From contig LS997564.1 in NCBI GenBank assembly GCA_000469685.2, forward strand, positions 26,588,459 through 26,652,458: a DNA stretch of 64,000 nt, written 5' to 3'. Of the stretch, positions 26,294-39,400 are shown in pieces. Position 1 is the first letter of the stretch, and each line of letters starts with the position of its first letter. The notes under the pieces are model-generated. The model saw only the letters and a program-made list of their open reading frames with translations. It ran no database searches and had not been told where the DNA came from. The translations under genes were made by a program, and so were the position numbers. The stretch comes from Haemonchus contortus (lineage: Eukaryota > Nematoda > Chromadorea > Rhabditida > Trichostrongylidae).

Positions 26294-26480
26294 CCTCTAT
26301 ATATATAAAGCGCTAACTTTGTGTGTCCGTTTGTGTGTCCTCGCAAAAGTCACGTAGGCACGATCAAGAGCGTGGAGATCAAATGAGCGCAGTGAGAAAA
26401 CAGCTATGAAACTGGGAACTTATTCGATGCTCTTCATATGACGTCACAGACTAAAAATCAGAACTCGCCTCCCACGACGC
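26294..26480 (+). mobile_element. Helitron-like 5' end
   Basis: It starts TCCTCTATATATATAAAGCG, then CTAACTTTGTGTGTCCG and a second TTTGTGTGTCC. A TC-start followed by TATATATA and this type of beginning resembles non-autonomous Helitron-class elements. Related starts occur at 51472 and 58775 (ATAAAGCAG then AACTTGGTG). No Rep/helicase coding was found. Class assignment is tentative; the 3' limit is not visible. Confidence 0.4.
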
Positions 26481-27074
26481 AGGACAATCAAACCCCTACG
26501 ATCTAGAGAAGCTTAGAATGTAAACAATTCTACGATCAACTATTAATGTTAAGAGATCAATACCCACAAGGCGGTTCAAAATGTGGAATATCGCCTAACT
26601 CTTATACATCAAACGTTCTCCTGGCTATTTACTGTCGTGCTGAATACTTATACTATGGAATACTATGGACGACTCAACTATCGGTTCGCAGCCAACTGAG
26701 GGGGGAGAGAGGTTAGGCTTCGTGGGCAAAAAAACCCTTCTTGCTCACAGAGAATATTTACCGGAAGTACCTTTGCATTTAATCTGTTCTCGAGAATAGA
26801 CGCGTAATTTTCCGTAGAACCATAATTGGAAACCCATCGAAATCACTAGAAATCCAATCTTATCGAATTTTCTAATTTTCAATGTGAATTTCGCTTACGC
26901 ACTCTAAAAAACTATCCACTTCATGATACTTCAGTAGCCAGATGAAGTTTTTCCAAATTTGCTTGGGCGAAATCTGTACGACAGCTCATCATCATGTGGG
27001 AAGCGCTTGCGTCTAACTGTTTGTTTGGTCGTTCGATTGTACAGAAATTCGATATTACTTTAGGGAGCACCTGC

Positions 27075-27335
27075 ATAAGTCGGGTCAAGTTTGGGATGGG
27101 TTGGGCATAGGGCAAAACCAAAAAAGCACATGAGAGATCAGAGAAGCTCCGCCTCCAGGGGTAGGACATGCACAGGATTGGGTGATGTCATGGGCAAAAC
27201 TTTTTAAAATAAGTCGGGTCAAGTTTGGGATGGGTTGGGCATAGGGCAAAACCAAAAAAGCACTTGAGAGATCAGAGAAGCTCCGCCTCCAGGGGTGGGA
27301 CATGCACAAGAGTGGGTGGTGACATGGGCAAAACT
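27075..27335 (+). repeat. Two-unit tandem repeat, 134-bp period
   Basis: ATAAGTCGGGTCAAGTTTGG starts at 27075 and again at 27209. The two units differ at only a few positions, for example GGGGTAGGACATG versus GGGGTGGGACATG. The second ends at GGGCAAAAC near 27335. The low divergence indicates a recent duplication. Confidence 0.9.
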
Positions 27336-27633
27336 TGAATAGGTTCCTAATAGCCCAGAGAAAAAAATAGGCAAAGTAGAGGGACAGGTCAACAAACAGA
27401 ATGAAGGAGAGGCAGTGGACGGCAGTCTCCCCACAGGTTCATAACTCCATTCAAAGAGGGCGTGGAGGCTGGAGAAAATAAAAGAAGTGAGAAGGGCCTT
27501 AAGGTTGTGGGCACGCGTGCATAGCAAAGCTCCTCCCACGATAGGGAGCATGGGCTAATGTTAGGTTCTTTTTGAAAAAGCTCATAAATCTATTTGAAAA
27601 CGTTCTATAATGTAAAAGGGGTGCTTAGATCAT

Positions 27634-27681
27634 TCTAGAGAGCGCTGTCCGAGTTTTTCAGATCGGACAGTGCTCTCTAGA
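27634..27681. repeat. Short hairpin, 19-bp arms
   Basis: TCTAGAGAGCGCTGTCCGA and TCGGACAGTGCTCTCTAGA pair with one mismatch around a 10-nt loop. It could be a transposon footprint or a small structured RNA; no further evidence. Confidence 0.7.
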
Positions 27682-27959
27682 CTGACTATCTGATCATTTC
27701 TGAAGAAATTGGCATGCAAGTGAATTAGTTTTTTAATAATACCAATAAGATTCCGATTAGTGATGAAAGCCTTCCATATGTAAGTTTATCTTCTTTCTCT
27801 ATCATTCTTTAACCAAACACGCACATCCTAGAATGACGAACTCAAGATGAGACAGTGTTTTCCAGAATTGTTTTATAACCGCTATGACGAAGTTCGAGAA
27901 GTAGTGTCACATGATTCCATTTCAAAAGTAAATGTAGTGATCATTCACGTTGGAGCAAT

Positions 27960-28085
27960 TGTACTGAAGTGGTGGGCGCGGATGTCAAAGGGCTTTCCGA
28001 CTTTGACACAAGAAGGAGGATGCCCGGCGTAGCCGGGCATTACATAAGAAGGAGGAGAGCCCGGCGTTAGCTGGGCGATCCGACT
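27960..28085 (+). mobile_element. Helitron-like 3' end with duplicated terminal hairpins
   Basis: Two GC-rich hairpins lie in tandem. The perfect TGCCCGGC-GTA-GCCGGGCA is at 28021-28039 and GCCCGGCG-TTAG-CTGGGC is at 28059-28076. Each is preceded by AGAAGGAGGA. The similar terminal hairpins at 58976-58993 and near 51864-51882 suggest one element family. Confidence 0.4.
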
Positions 28086-28984
28086 GGTAAAGGAATAATA
28101 AGCTTAACTGATAGGATTCCAAATTCCAATATCATCAACCACTGAACGGGACCGTAGGCTCCTGTTTGGGAGCGCAGCTTAGTTTCTGAATCAAAATTCT
28201 TGGAACGTTTTAAATATCTTGCTGTCATCGTTTTTCACAGTGCTTTCCGAATTTTCCACTGTTTCAGTAGGAAGTGGGTGGTTTATTGATTGAAGGTCTG
28301 TGAAACTTGGTCCCTTTATTCAAAATCATGGAGAGTACGATCGATTTTCCAATCACAGCTGAATAATGGTGTCTGCATGTGGGCCATCAATGTGATTCAC
28401 TGTTAGGCATCGGCAAATGCACACAATGACGTAGGAACACTTCTAAACGAGCCGACAAAACGATTTACTTTTCCGTTAATGCTCTCTGAGTGCGTCCATA
28501 AACATCAAGAAAGGTGTAGGGAAAGATGAAGGTGATAATTTATAGAGAGAAGAATATTCCCTGTTCATAGCCTGCCGGGTTTGGCAGAATTAAGTGGCTC
28601 CAGAGACAGAACTGTCCTACCTCGGCGTGTTCCCGGCCCGGTGATCCCCATATTCCTTCAGAAGAATCAAGCGCATGGCATGAATTCCAATCATTGAAAT
28701 AAGGGTTCGAATAAAAAACAGTAGTTATCAAATTTGACTACATACATATAATCGAATTGATCATGAAAACTACGAAAAATCAACTTATAGAATGATTCCG
28801 CTCGGAAACATCCTAGGAGGGTACCCATCGGAAGTAAAGGGCATCTCCCAAACGTCATTTTTTAGATGGGGTTCCATACATACATATGCATCGCTCAGAA
28901 CTTTCGCCTTTACAAACACGTTGCAACAAAAAGTAAATGAGGGTAATACCAATATGGGCAAAAAGTGAGGCATCCCAGTAGGAA

Positions 28985-29240
28985 AAATGCTTCATATGTG
29001 GCGCACTACTGCATAAGTACTGTACGGGGATGAAATCCCGAGCCGATATTCGCTCAAAGCAACCAACCATCCATACATCCGTAGTCGGGAAATTTATACC
29101 AGACTTGTCTGGGAGGGGAAAAGCACTAACTTGTAGATCGGCTGGGTACCGCAAGTCATTGTATATATGCTTTCAACACGCCACTATGATTCTGAATGGA
29201 AGTCGAATGCGGGACGGTACGATCGACATAGGAGACTTTG
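28985..29240 (+). repeat. Family A SINE-like repeat
   Basis: GTGGCGCACTACTGC gives the A-box region and GGGGATGAAATCCCG a mutated B box. The body has ACCAGACTTGTCTGGGAGG, GCGCACT-type and CGCAAGTCATTGTATA blocks, then CGCCACTATGATTCTGAATG and TACGATCGACATAGG. Confidence 0.6.
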
Positions 29241-31518
29241 CCTTTGAAGAAGGTTACCAAAAAAATGTAAATTAGGGTCACGTCACTGCCTGTAAAAGCT
29301 TCTAAAAAGAAAGAAAAAGAAATACAGTGCGGTACAAGACATGCAGAGGATGAAAAAGAGGACAGCAAAGCTTGCAACTGGGTCGGGTAAGCGGAATGTG
29401 GTCAAGCTTGAAGCTGCAGGCGATCTTACCGAAACCTAAAGCCTAAAAAAGCTTCTTTTGGTTGCAATGAAATGAAATGAATGCATGGAATTGCAGGATC
29501 CAAGCATTTCCGAGAGTTCATTATGGTCTCATTGCTTCAATTACAATGCTCGGATATTGAACTCCATCTCAACAACCCTCTAAATGTTCGTTAAATTGGA
29601 TTAGACAACGATTGGAGAAAGGAACCCATCATAAAACCTCCTTTCATATTAGTTGACCTTCTAAATGAAAGGATTAATAACATAAGCCCTGACAAAGAGC
29701 GAAACATTTGTACTTTTTCTTCCAAAGCCAGGTCATTTACACAAAAGTTCAGCTTATTTGATTGTTCTAGGAGATTAATCTCGGCTGATAACAAGTTTGC
29801 ACTCGCCCTCTCATTTTAGCCAGAAAAAGGAATATAAAATTGGTGACTAATAGATTTAAAAGAGATAAAGACATATATAATGTTTAAGGTCATCTAATCA
29901 AATGGGTGGGGGCAAAGCTGTCTACAACGTCGTGCCTTTGGAGGTACATTTCACTGAATTTTCAAGTATAACTTGAGTGAAATAGTCGATCTTATGGTTC
30001 AAAATAGTGCAAAAATGCCGAAGAAAGCATGGAAATAGTCAGATTTCGAGAATTATAAGACTTCAAAGGCCGTTTGGGTTTCTCCCACATAAGCGCACTA
30101 TTGGTCGGCCTCCTAGCGTTTTATTGTGAATGGTGCAGCTTTAAAAGAGCTTTCATAACACGGCCGCTTTTGGGTGTGTATGTCGGCCCGTTTTGGAACC
30201 TCTAGGCGCCCTGCCGAGGTCATTTTTCCACCCGACAATGTCCCATGTGCTTATCCCCGCAGGTTAATGCTAGGAGGAAATTTCATAAACTATTTCCGTT
30301 CTAACTTCGACCGGTCAATCTGTTAACTGGGTTCTTGTCTGAATCCTTTTCAGATGAGGGTACAGCTTTGTTATCGAGTCATCGCCCGAACTGAACAAGA
30401 GATATGAAATGGATAGGTCCGGCCCTATCGCCCTAATTTGGCATGAAGCACATTACCTGACTAGCATGTGTAGCTCTGTCCGCATTGATTGATCCCAAAA
30501 CCTTCGGTCAATCACATGAACTGTCCTAGTTTTCTATACAACTCATTAAATTAAAACAAAATGAAATAGAATAAATGAATGACTACGTTTATGATAGAAA
30601 ACGAATTGGAAAATAGCAATTTAGGTCCTACCAATCTCTGCGATGCGCTACAAGTTTGAACTCCATCCAAAATCGCCACATTGGTACTGGGGTTAAGCGG
30701 ACAGTTGTGAAGGCAAGTGTTTTCCAAATTGGCTTTTATATAATGTTCAAAAGACTTAACGCAGGTAATTGAGATTTTCAGTGGGGCCCCTACAGTGAGG
30801 AGGAAGCGTCTTCCCTTCCACCCAAGTTTTTTTTCTGCCAAACAGCATGCCAAAAAGCTGGATCAACCCAGGATTTTTGTTATCCAAGCATGACATTTAC
30901 GTACTACTTACCAGGAACTTATTCATTTACCTTTTCCGACGGCTTCCGCGGTCATAATTATCCAACAAAACTCACACTTTTTGGTTGATGCTACTCAGCG
31001 AAATATCTCAAGAAAGGAAAAATTTGAAAGAAAAAACTTTCAAAGATATATGCAAGAGAAATATTGCAATGGCGGCTTCCGTGAAGAGGCATCACAAGAT
31101 TGGTGAAAAGTGTTGAGCTTGCGAAGACGCATCATCCATAGGCTCTCCTGGCAGCACATGATGAATACGCATTTCCTCCTTGGGGAATGCTCAGCTTGGC
31201 AGAGAACTTTATGCCTCTGCCAAGACCAATTTCCCAGCGAAGCATAAGTCGAGTAGGGATGTGTAAAAGTCCGAAAGCTCTTAAACTACCAAGCTTTTTC
31301 ATTTTCAAGAGCCGCAAAGAATGTTGGACTACCATTGTAAAATTTACTTGTAGGCATACAATTGCTCCAGAGACAGAAAGGTAAACTTAGTAGTGTAACC
31401 GATTCTTACAATGACCTCGCAGGAATCACCCAACGCTGTTTGAATTACTTTCCCACGCGTGCATATCCAAAATGGAGCCACCTATGTGTCTTGAAACTTG
31501 TTCTGTTATACCGCTTTC
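29241..31518. other. No supportable gene
   Basis: Short frames only. The interval 30.0-30.5 kb is richer in GC than its surroundings and may be an old repeat, but no second copy was found in the window. Confidence 0.45.
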
Positions 31519-31843
31519 AGAGTATAGCGTTGAGCGTCAAGCGTTAGCGCTTGGCGCTTGTACGTCGTAAAAGCGTCCGCGCCGCCACAAACAGCTTTGC
31601 GTTGGAGCACGTTATTTTCCTCGCAGAGCATCGTAGAAATCTTCCACAAAGATATCTTTCCATCACATCATACCATAGTAAACAGAAAAAGATTTAAATT
31701 CATACACAGAAAAAATTGAAAAAGTGATTAACGCAGCCATTAAAAACATGGTCAAGAATTTATCGACCGCCCAGCCGTGCGATACCGATCGACGACAGGC
31801 GTCATCAATGCAACGCCGGCGCTCGACGCTCACGCTGTACTCT
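31519..31843. mobile_element. MITE-like element with about 30-bp terminal inverted repeats
   Basis: The left AGAGTATAGCGTTGAGCGTC pairs imperfectly with the right GACGCTCACGCTGTACTCT. The arms are unusually GC-rich and rich in AAGCG/CGCTT words. The interior contains AT-rich sequence and a short unassigned open frame. Confidence 0.5.
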
Positions 31844-32197
31844 TTGATATGCCTTACCGTGCACTTGAGCAGACACTTCGTTTTGAGAAGAGGAAGGGTT
31901 TGGTTTGAATTGGAAATTGCAGTGGTTGAAGGAGTATTTGTTCTACAGTATGGTTTGCAAGACAATCAATTTATAAAAAGGAGCTATTACCTCACAAATC
32001 ATGTTCTTTACGTATTGAATGGCTCTGGAGAAATGGAATGAAAAGTTATCGTAAGCGGATACCGATATGAACTCTGAATTTCTGCTACATAGCATATCAT
32101 TCTTGAGTTCCAAGCTTCTTTTTGATTTATTTTCTTTGAGAAACCTTTCTTCCCATTGAGACGACTTTCCATTTCATTCTGATCTCAAGTGGTTGTG

Positions 32198-32350
32198 AGA
32201 TAACCCGGAGAACGTTTGTTGCGCGCGTCAGTAAGGAATAGGTCACCCCGCCCACTTCGCACGCGACGCAGCCCACTGAGGTCTCGAAATTACATTACAG
32301 TACCACCACTTGTCAGAGGAGCGAATGTTTTGCATTTGTCCGGGTTATCT
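32198..32350. mobile_element. Short element with 11-bp perfect terminal inverted repeats
   Basis: AGATAACCCGG (32198-32208) and CCGGGTTATCT (32340-32350) are exact reverse complements. A third GAGATAACCCC lies near 32500 next to a GCGCGCAACGAAGCGC box resembling GTTTGTTGCGCGCGTC at the left end, so a larger composite (to about 32510) is possible. Confidence 0.45.
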
Positions 32351-33952
32351 TCACTTTGAGCTGACTACCGTGGGCGACCAGTTAGTATGCCCCACTGACA
32401 AGTGCGACGTTTGTCAAAGATCGCGGGCAGATACGCCGCGTGCGACAGCTGCGGCGTGACCTAGTTTCGACGGAGCGCGCAACGAAGCGCACCCGAGATA
32501 ACCCCAGCTTCCCAGCTTTGGAAAGACCAAAAAGATCCAGTGGTAGTATTCACTACGACTTCAAACCAAGATAGGGAAGAAAAGATATGAAATTGATGGT
32601 AAATGCTCCGTCTTACTCCGTTGATGGTAAGCTTGGCAGGAAAATAATTGCACCAGCGGACCTTTCGCTAACAACGGCCGAACTTGTTTCATACTTATCA
32701 GAATGATTTTTTAAAAATAAAAGTAGGTGCTCTTTATTTCAGTACCTTCGTCTGTGCACTAGCAATCCTATTCGCGGGAAGTACAATAATTTCATTTCCT
32801 AAGGATTCCTCAATCCTGCCAAGATGTACTATTCTCCTATTTCAGCAATATTTTTTATTTCCTTCGCTCTTCTCACCTAATTAATGTGAAATATAAATAG
32901 TACAGTAACCTTTGACGTGCGCCTGATCAAGGTCTATTCTCGGAACAGCGGAACAACTCCAATGAGGACAGCTGTCCGAAGTCGCGAAGGTTCAGTTTGC
33001 ATCAGATGCTCAAAATAAGTAAGGTGTCGTATGGGAAATGCCAGAGGTGCAAGTGAGAAGCCGTCACAGCTTCACCTCATCGGAATGGGAGCATTAAATG
33101 CACACTTCACGATAAAAATGCTGTCTGCGTTCTCCCCCTAGAAATACCCAGCGGCCCTTAAGAGTATCTGGAAGGACGCTGTTGGGTCCAAAAACTCAAC
33201 AACTAGGGTATAGTGGGACCCCATTAGCGGATCGCCCGGATTCCACGCCCATCGACCGATGACATGTCGAGGCGTTACAGATTGCAATATTCGTGCTAGG
33301 ACCCACACGTTCAGCATGCAATCGGCTGGTCGCCGAGAAGTGTAGCGATGTTTTTTTCTCCTTTTCTATTATCTTTCGTATTCTATGTGCTGCAGCGATC
33401 CTTTCCCTAATTTTCTACCTGAAGAAGCCGAAAAAGTTGGGTTATTTCTGCTGTTACTCGTGTTTTTGTAAACTTCCCTTTTTCTTCATTTTTCTGGTCT
33501 CGTTCTCGTCCAGCACCCTTTTTAAAGATTTTTTTCGAAGCTTTTCGTCACTTGCAAACACCAACTCACACACTTCTTCGCCTTCATCGCACTGTTTCCA
33601 CCTTCACTTCCATTTCCCTCATAAACTGGATTACCCAAAATTATCGTGAACTGTGCCTTCAAAAAGCAGCCAGTGCAGGATTTCACAGACTTCATACTTT
33701 GAACCAAAGCTTGTTTGATTTCACAAATCCTGGACCATCGAATACGGCGCATTGAAAAAGACCTTGGAGCAGGGGAATAAACGCATGGGCAAACAGCCAC
33801 TGCACTGTATTGCATCACGACTACGTGTTCCGGCTAGAGTCGAAAGCGGGACTACTGCAAGAATCGGCCACCAATACTTAATTTCCAACAAGAAAATGAA
33901 ATGGCCTTTCAAAATATCGTAATAAGTGTATTAAATCCTGAGATGTGACATG

Positions 33953-34118
33953 CCCAGTCTCATTCTCGAGTTCCCATTCCTTGGAATGTTCTCTATGCAC
34001 TCATAATAGACGCGGAGCAAGGCCAGAACAGCTTACCACCTTTTCTGGCCTTGCTCCGCGTTTATTATGAGTGCATAGAGAACATTCCAAGGAATGGGAA
34101 CTCGAGAATGAGACTGGG
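33953..34118. repeat. Long near-perfect hairpin: 76-bp arms, 14-nt loop
   Basis: The left arm 33953-34028 and right arm 34043-34118 are reverse complements over 76 positions with a single difference (34009 versus 34062), which is a G-U wobble in RNA. Loop is 34029-34042. No terminal TA or other target duplication is obvious, and no second copy was seen in the window. Confidence 0.95.
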
Positions 34119-36477
34119 TTAGCAATAAGAATCACCCACACTCGTGCTGAACCCTCTGAAAGTATGGGTGGTGGAATACTCGATCCGCTCGCAGTGATGG
34201 GTTATTCTTGGTTAGTTGTCTCGCCGCGGTCATCAGAAACCAGCTGTCGGTGGCTGCGCTTTTTCACCAATATTGTGCTCACACTGAATGTTTAGAGTTG
34301 GGAGGGAACCCTTGGATTGATTTCATTCCATTTCAGTTTACCACCAAGCGATGCAAGCAATACCGTCCATTCTGCTGCCAACACCGCGAAAAACAACGGT
34401 GAGTTTAGATAAAAAGATTTTTTTATCAATGGCTTCCAGAAAAAAAAGGCAACACGGAAAGACCACTGAGCAGGAGTCGAAGAAGAAGGGGAACTATAAA
34501 TAACAATAAGTAGAAATAATATTTGAGCAAACTGAAGAAATAGAGTTAGTGATCTGAGCATTAGGTAATAACGCTAGTGAACGAGTTGCAGGTAGTAGCA
34601 CAATAAGAGAGGTAAATTTCGGGAATAATTCAAAAAAAAAAAACAGAAACCAGGGGCTAAAAAAGAGAGGGGAGGAGAGCGTTTACCATATGATTTTGTG
34701 CAAATCAAGGATCGATGGAAAAAAGGCAATGAATATGTCTACAGACACCACAAAAAACCTAATAGAGATTGGGTGTCAAGAGGGTAATGTACAAGAGCTG
34801 CTCTCGAAAAACGAGTTCATACCCTCTCTAGAGCCAAATGTATTTTTATAAATCAGTACTTTATAAAGCACTGACTTGTTTGTGGACTAGGTCGGAAAAA
34901 AAGCACCTCAGTAGCAAAAACTGACAAATTACTAGCCGATATTTGCACAATGGCATGACCTCTCCTACCTCAACATGTACCGAAAAATATTAGATAAGTA
35001 GCCTGACATCAAAATCATTTATTCGCTTACAATAATATGCATTTATTCAAAACAATACGCAAATAAATTATTACAAAAATAGAGCGTTGTTGCAAGCACG
35101 GCATAAGTGCTAGTCCCCTACAGGAAGAAAAACGCAAGGCCCCTATCAATACAATCGATTTGATATCTTATATCAGAATACCGACGCCGATACGCACGAA
35201 GTAAATGGGAGATGGCGAGATCCCAAAGCTCTTTTTGCTAAGCAAACAAGTAAAAAATATTAGAAGGAAATTTATGATGTTTCAAAGCCGTCTGTAGTAG
35301 ATGGCTTGCAATTACTACAGGAGTGACCAAACAGTAACATCCTCGATGGTGAAAATCGAAAAACTCACCCCCGATGACAGAATACTTCAGTTATTGCGCC
35401 GTATCCCTTGGTTTACTTCAAGCGTCGGCCTTTAGCAAAAAGAAAAACGGATGAATATTCCTAATATCACATCTTTGACACGATCGACACAACATCGATG
35501 TCGTGCATCTAAAGCGTACATGAACGAAGAAATCTTCACCCAATTCAAGGATAGAAAGGAAAAGGCTGCAGCTGAGGGTGAGAGTGAGAGTGTGCGTAAA
35601 AGATAAAGATCGACAAGGAAAAAAAGTCAAGGAAGAGATACGATATCGTTGACAAAAAGGTGAAACTAAACGCTGAAAGATAAAGGAGAAGAAAAATGGC
35701 AAGTGTGGATGGTGAATAAAGGTTTGGTCAACGTAATATGCGCCTATTTCCTTACAATGGCTCCAAAATACGTCATAAAGGGGCCCGTGCCACTTGAGGA
35801 TATCCGCTTATGGGACAATTATCGCGTTGGACGTGGTGAAAAGCGACGGATCTTGCCAGACTTCAAGTAATGCAATAAACAAACTTCAGAATATTCCGTA
35901 TACTCATCAACAAAAAGAAGACAAGGCAAGGCTACGAGTTCGTGATAGAACTATACCCTCTCGATATCCACACATGCACTGTAAAACAAAGCAGATGCAT
36001 TCAGCATACGGAGTCAAAACCAAGACAATCAACAGTCCCATTCCCATTTCGGTTGACTTTTACTTGTAATTTACTCCGTAGTGCTCGCTACTGCTTCTGC
36101 TCCGTTTAACATATAAAAATAATATAAGAATCTGGTCGCAATATTCACAACAATGTGTTAAGCTCCATATTCTGATCATGAAATCGCAGCACTACACAAC
36201 TACTATACGCAGTGTTCACCAGGAAAACAATAATGAACATATTGCCACACGAACAAAGATTGGTAGAGTGAGCTAGGACTAGAAGACCACTTTGTCAATA
36301 CCTATTCAACTATAATAAGGCTCATAATAATTGTAAAACTCAACTAGCAAAGCTCGACAATAAAATTAGTACCGCGAAACAATATCGAGGTGAATGGAAC
36401 GGTAAAGAAAAACGAGAGAAGGAGAAGCATGCCGATCATCTCGGCCTATTACCTGCACTTTGAAGGAGGTTAGAGTA
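34119..36477. other. Downstream flank of kin-18; no gene recognised
   Basis: Contains the kin-18 3' end region at its right edge and short frames elsewhere. A charged low-complexity stretch near 35.5-35.7 kb (plus strand, GAGAGTGAGAGTG) is open for fewer than 40 codons per frame and was not called. Confidence 0.45.
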
Positions 36478-39400
36478 TCAGAGGGCGGTCGTATGTGACG
36501 TGTTTCCACCAGCGTCGCCAGCAAGTTGGCGTTCCTCGGCAGCATGCCTTTCGGCCGTGGCTCGACTTCGTGTTTCCCTTTGCTTCTGCATGTCCTCACG
36601 TTCTTCCTTGAAACGCTGTTCCAGCATAGCTCGCCGCAGGGCTATACGTTCGTCCAGTGCCGTCCGTTCCTGAATTTCAAATTTGGAGCCGAATCTACAC
36701 TGGACAATTTGGAAGGAGGCAATTTCGTGGTCGATGTTAACTACATGGTTGTACAGCGGTTTTAGGCCGAAATAATAAACGAAGGAAAGGATAATCAGAG
36801 AAAAAGGTGATTTCACAATCGATGGCACACCTGCCAATCATTACTCAATGACCATCAATTATTGATAGTGAAAGTTCAAAGATCAGGATAGAAAGAATAA
36901 AAAGTTAGAATGAAATAGTCGTCTGATAAACATTTTCAGTAGGAATAGAGCAAGAAAAGTTGGCGGCCAGTTACGTTAATCCAGTCGCAATTGGACATCA
37001 TTGCAAAAGGTTACTGCAAATTACAGTAAGTGGTTACCACACACAGTCACCTTTGCAAGAGCCCTTCATCCTTTGTTCCTGATACCAAACTCTCTCAGTT
37101 AGCAGTCTAATCTTGCAGGTACGACAATAAAATTTTGAAAGAATTGATCACCTTATCAATCGTATTCTCTAGTTGAGCCCTTTGCTTCCCTTGATATTCT
37201 TTCAACTCGTCCAATTCCTTTGCCAGCCGCTCATGTAATATGCGAGCTTCTTCTTCTTGCCATGACTCTAATTTGCCCTGAAAAAGTAAAATAAAAAATC
37301 AAATAATTTCTAGCATGTACAAAAGCGAGAAGAAGCGTTGAGAGAAAAAATCACTGAGAATCGAGCGAAAACCAATGTCTATTAAGTAATGTCAAAAGTT
37401 AAAAAGAAACTAACGGTCTTTTCTTGCACCATGCTTTCAATTTGGTATTCATACTGGGAAGTCAGCAAAGCGATGCGGTGTTTTTGTTTCTAAAACGACA
37501 GCATTAATACGTGAAATAAGGCTAGACAATAGCCTCATGACAACTTAAGAGCCGTTTTATGATTATGAGCGAGAGATATTTGAATGAAGAAAATTCCTCA
37601 AACTTTCAGTTGTTGAAGAATAAACCTAGCGTTTAGCGAGAAGAATATCACCTATTGAAAAGTTGTCATTAAAATAGGACGTGAGGGAAGGAACAGGTGA
37701 TGGAAAAGCTATGAAACATCGTTAAGTTATCCAAAACTTTTGTATTGTGATAAAATAGAAAAAAAAAGAATCAATCAACAGGATCGGACATCGGCGGTTG
37801 TAAACGAAAAGAATGAGAGAAGGTTAACCTCCTTCAACTGCATTGCTATCTCCTTATGTTCTTCCTTTGGAGCAGCTTGCATTAATTGCGTTTGATACAG
37901 TTTAAACTGTCTGGCCTGCGTTTTTACAGCTTGTCGGAACTGCTTGCGGATTTGCGCTTCTTTCAGCTGAAATTGCTTGAACTTTTCAACGAAAATTCAA
38001 AAATTTTTACTAGAAGCTCTCCCGACAACGGACCAACAAAGTTATACAAGACGTGTCCTTGAAGAAAATTTTATAGAGACCTTCAGCTCTCTAGGCTGCT
38101 GCCTGCTCTGGTTGGCATGCCGCTTCCTCAGGTCTTCAGTTTTTCTCCTTGTGTACTCTGTTTGATTCGTTGACTCTGCCTCATGTTGTATAATCTGAAT
38201 GAAGAAACACATCTAACTCAATCTGAATGAAAATCGAATCAAAACCAGGATTGGGAAAGAAGTTATGGTTGGATTAGGCACGCTCCGGTTTCCGAAAATA
38301 TTCCTAGAAGTTACTCGTGGAAGGTTTCGTAGGTGGTCTCTTCGTATAAAGAAGATTGAGATTTATTGTTCGCTTATCCGGATTAACCTCAACCGACAAA
38401 AGTTAACTCCCTTTATTTAGCCGCTTTCCGAATTTCATATAACGAAACCTCTGAGCTCTATGAATTCAAAATGAACACTCCGCTGCCGAAACGTCCAGCA
38501 ATCTCTGTCTGCTTCGATGTGCATGTGCATCTTTATAAGTATTCTATTTGCGTCGAACTTGTTACTTGATAATAACGGACTGTAAACCGCTAATCGAGGA
38601 TGAGCTCTTGAGCGCTAGCAGTGGACCTAGACGATCGAAATCCTGATGCGGCACGACATATATAAGAAGACGGTAGGATGAAAAAGTTGTCGCAATGGTA
38701 CCACATGAGCCAGAAATCGCCATATAGAGGCACTAATTGTTATATTGCTTAGGAAAATTTTTTTAATGCAGAAGCGTGGATAGGGATCGGGCTCATAACG
38801 ACACAAGAAAGCTTCGCTTCGAAGGATGTAAAACTTTTCCCTAACAATTTTTGCAGGCCTTATATCCATTCTATGAAATCGAGTTTATCAAGATTCTGAC
38901 GGTGCTTTAGAGGGTTTTCGCTCACTACATAAGCACTTTTCGAATTTTGTCAGACAGCCACAAGAACTGCTGCACTATGGAGTGATGCACGAGAAGTTGA
39001 AAAATCAGCTTGGAAGTGAACGGTGATTAAGTAGGATACAATCCAGTTTGAGACTGAAGCATTTCCGTGACATATTCAACGAAAAGGATGTACTCGAGTG
39101 CAAGGGTTCCTCCTCTACTCTCCTGACTTGTCCTATATGGAATAGCACTTTTCAAGCTGACAAAGGAAGCTAAGGTAAGCAAAAGGTCACCGATCAGGTC
39201 AAAATCGGAAAGCCAAGCAGGTAACAGTCACGAGGTGGTATAGCAAAGATAGTTAATGTCCAAAGAAATTGTCCTAGATTTCTTAAGCACCTGATGACGC
39301 TTTCTCATGGTTTGCGTCTCCTTCAGATGAGCGATTTCGACGTCCCTCGTTGCTTCATGATGGCGTAGCAACATAGCGTGACGATTATCCATTTGACGTT

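Noticed and set aside
33293..33649. 118-codon plus-strand frame with hydrophobic segments
   Set aside because: Compositional bias (TTT/TTC-rich) explains the hydrophobicity; no domain, and part is a dispersed repeat.
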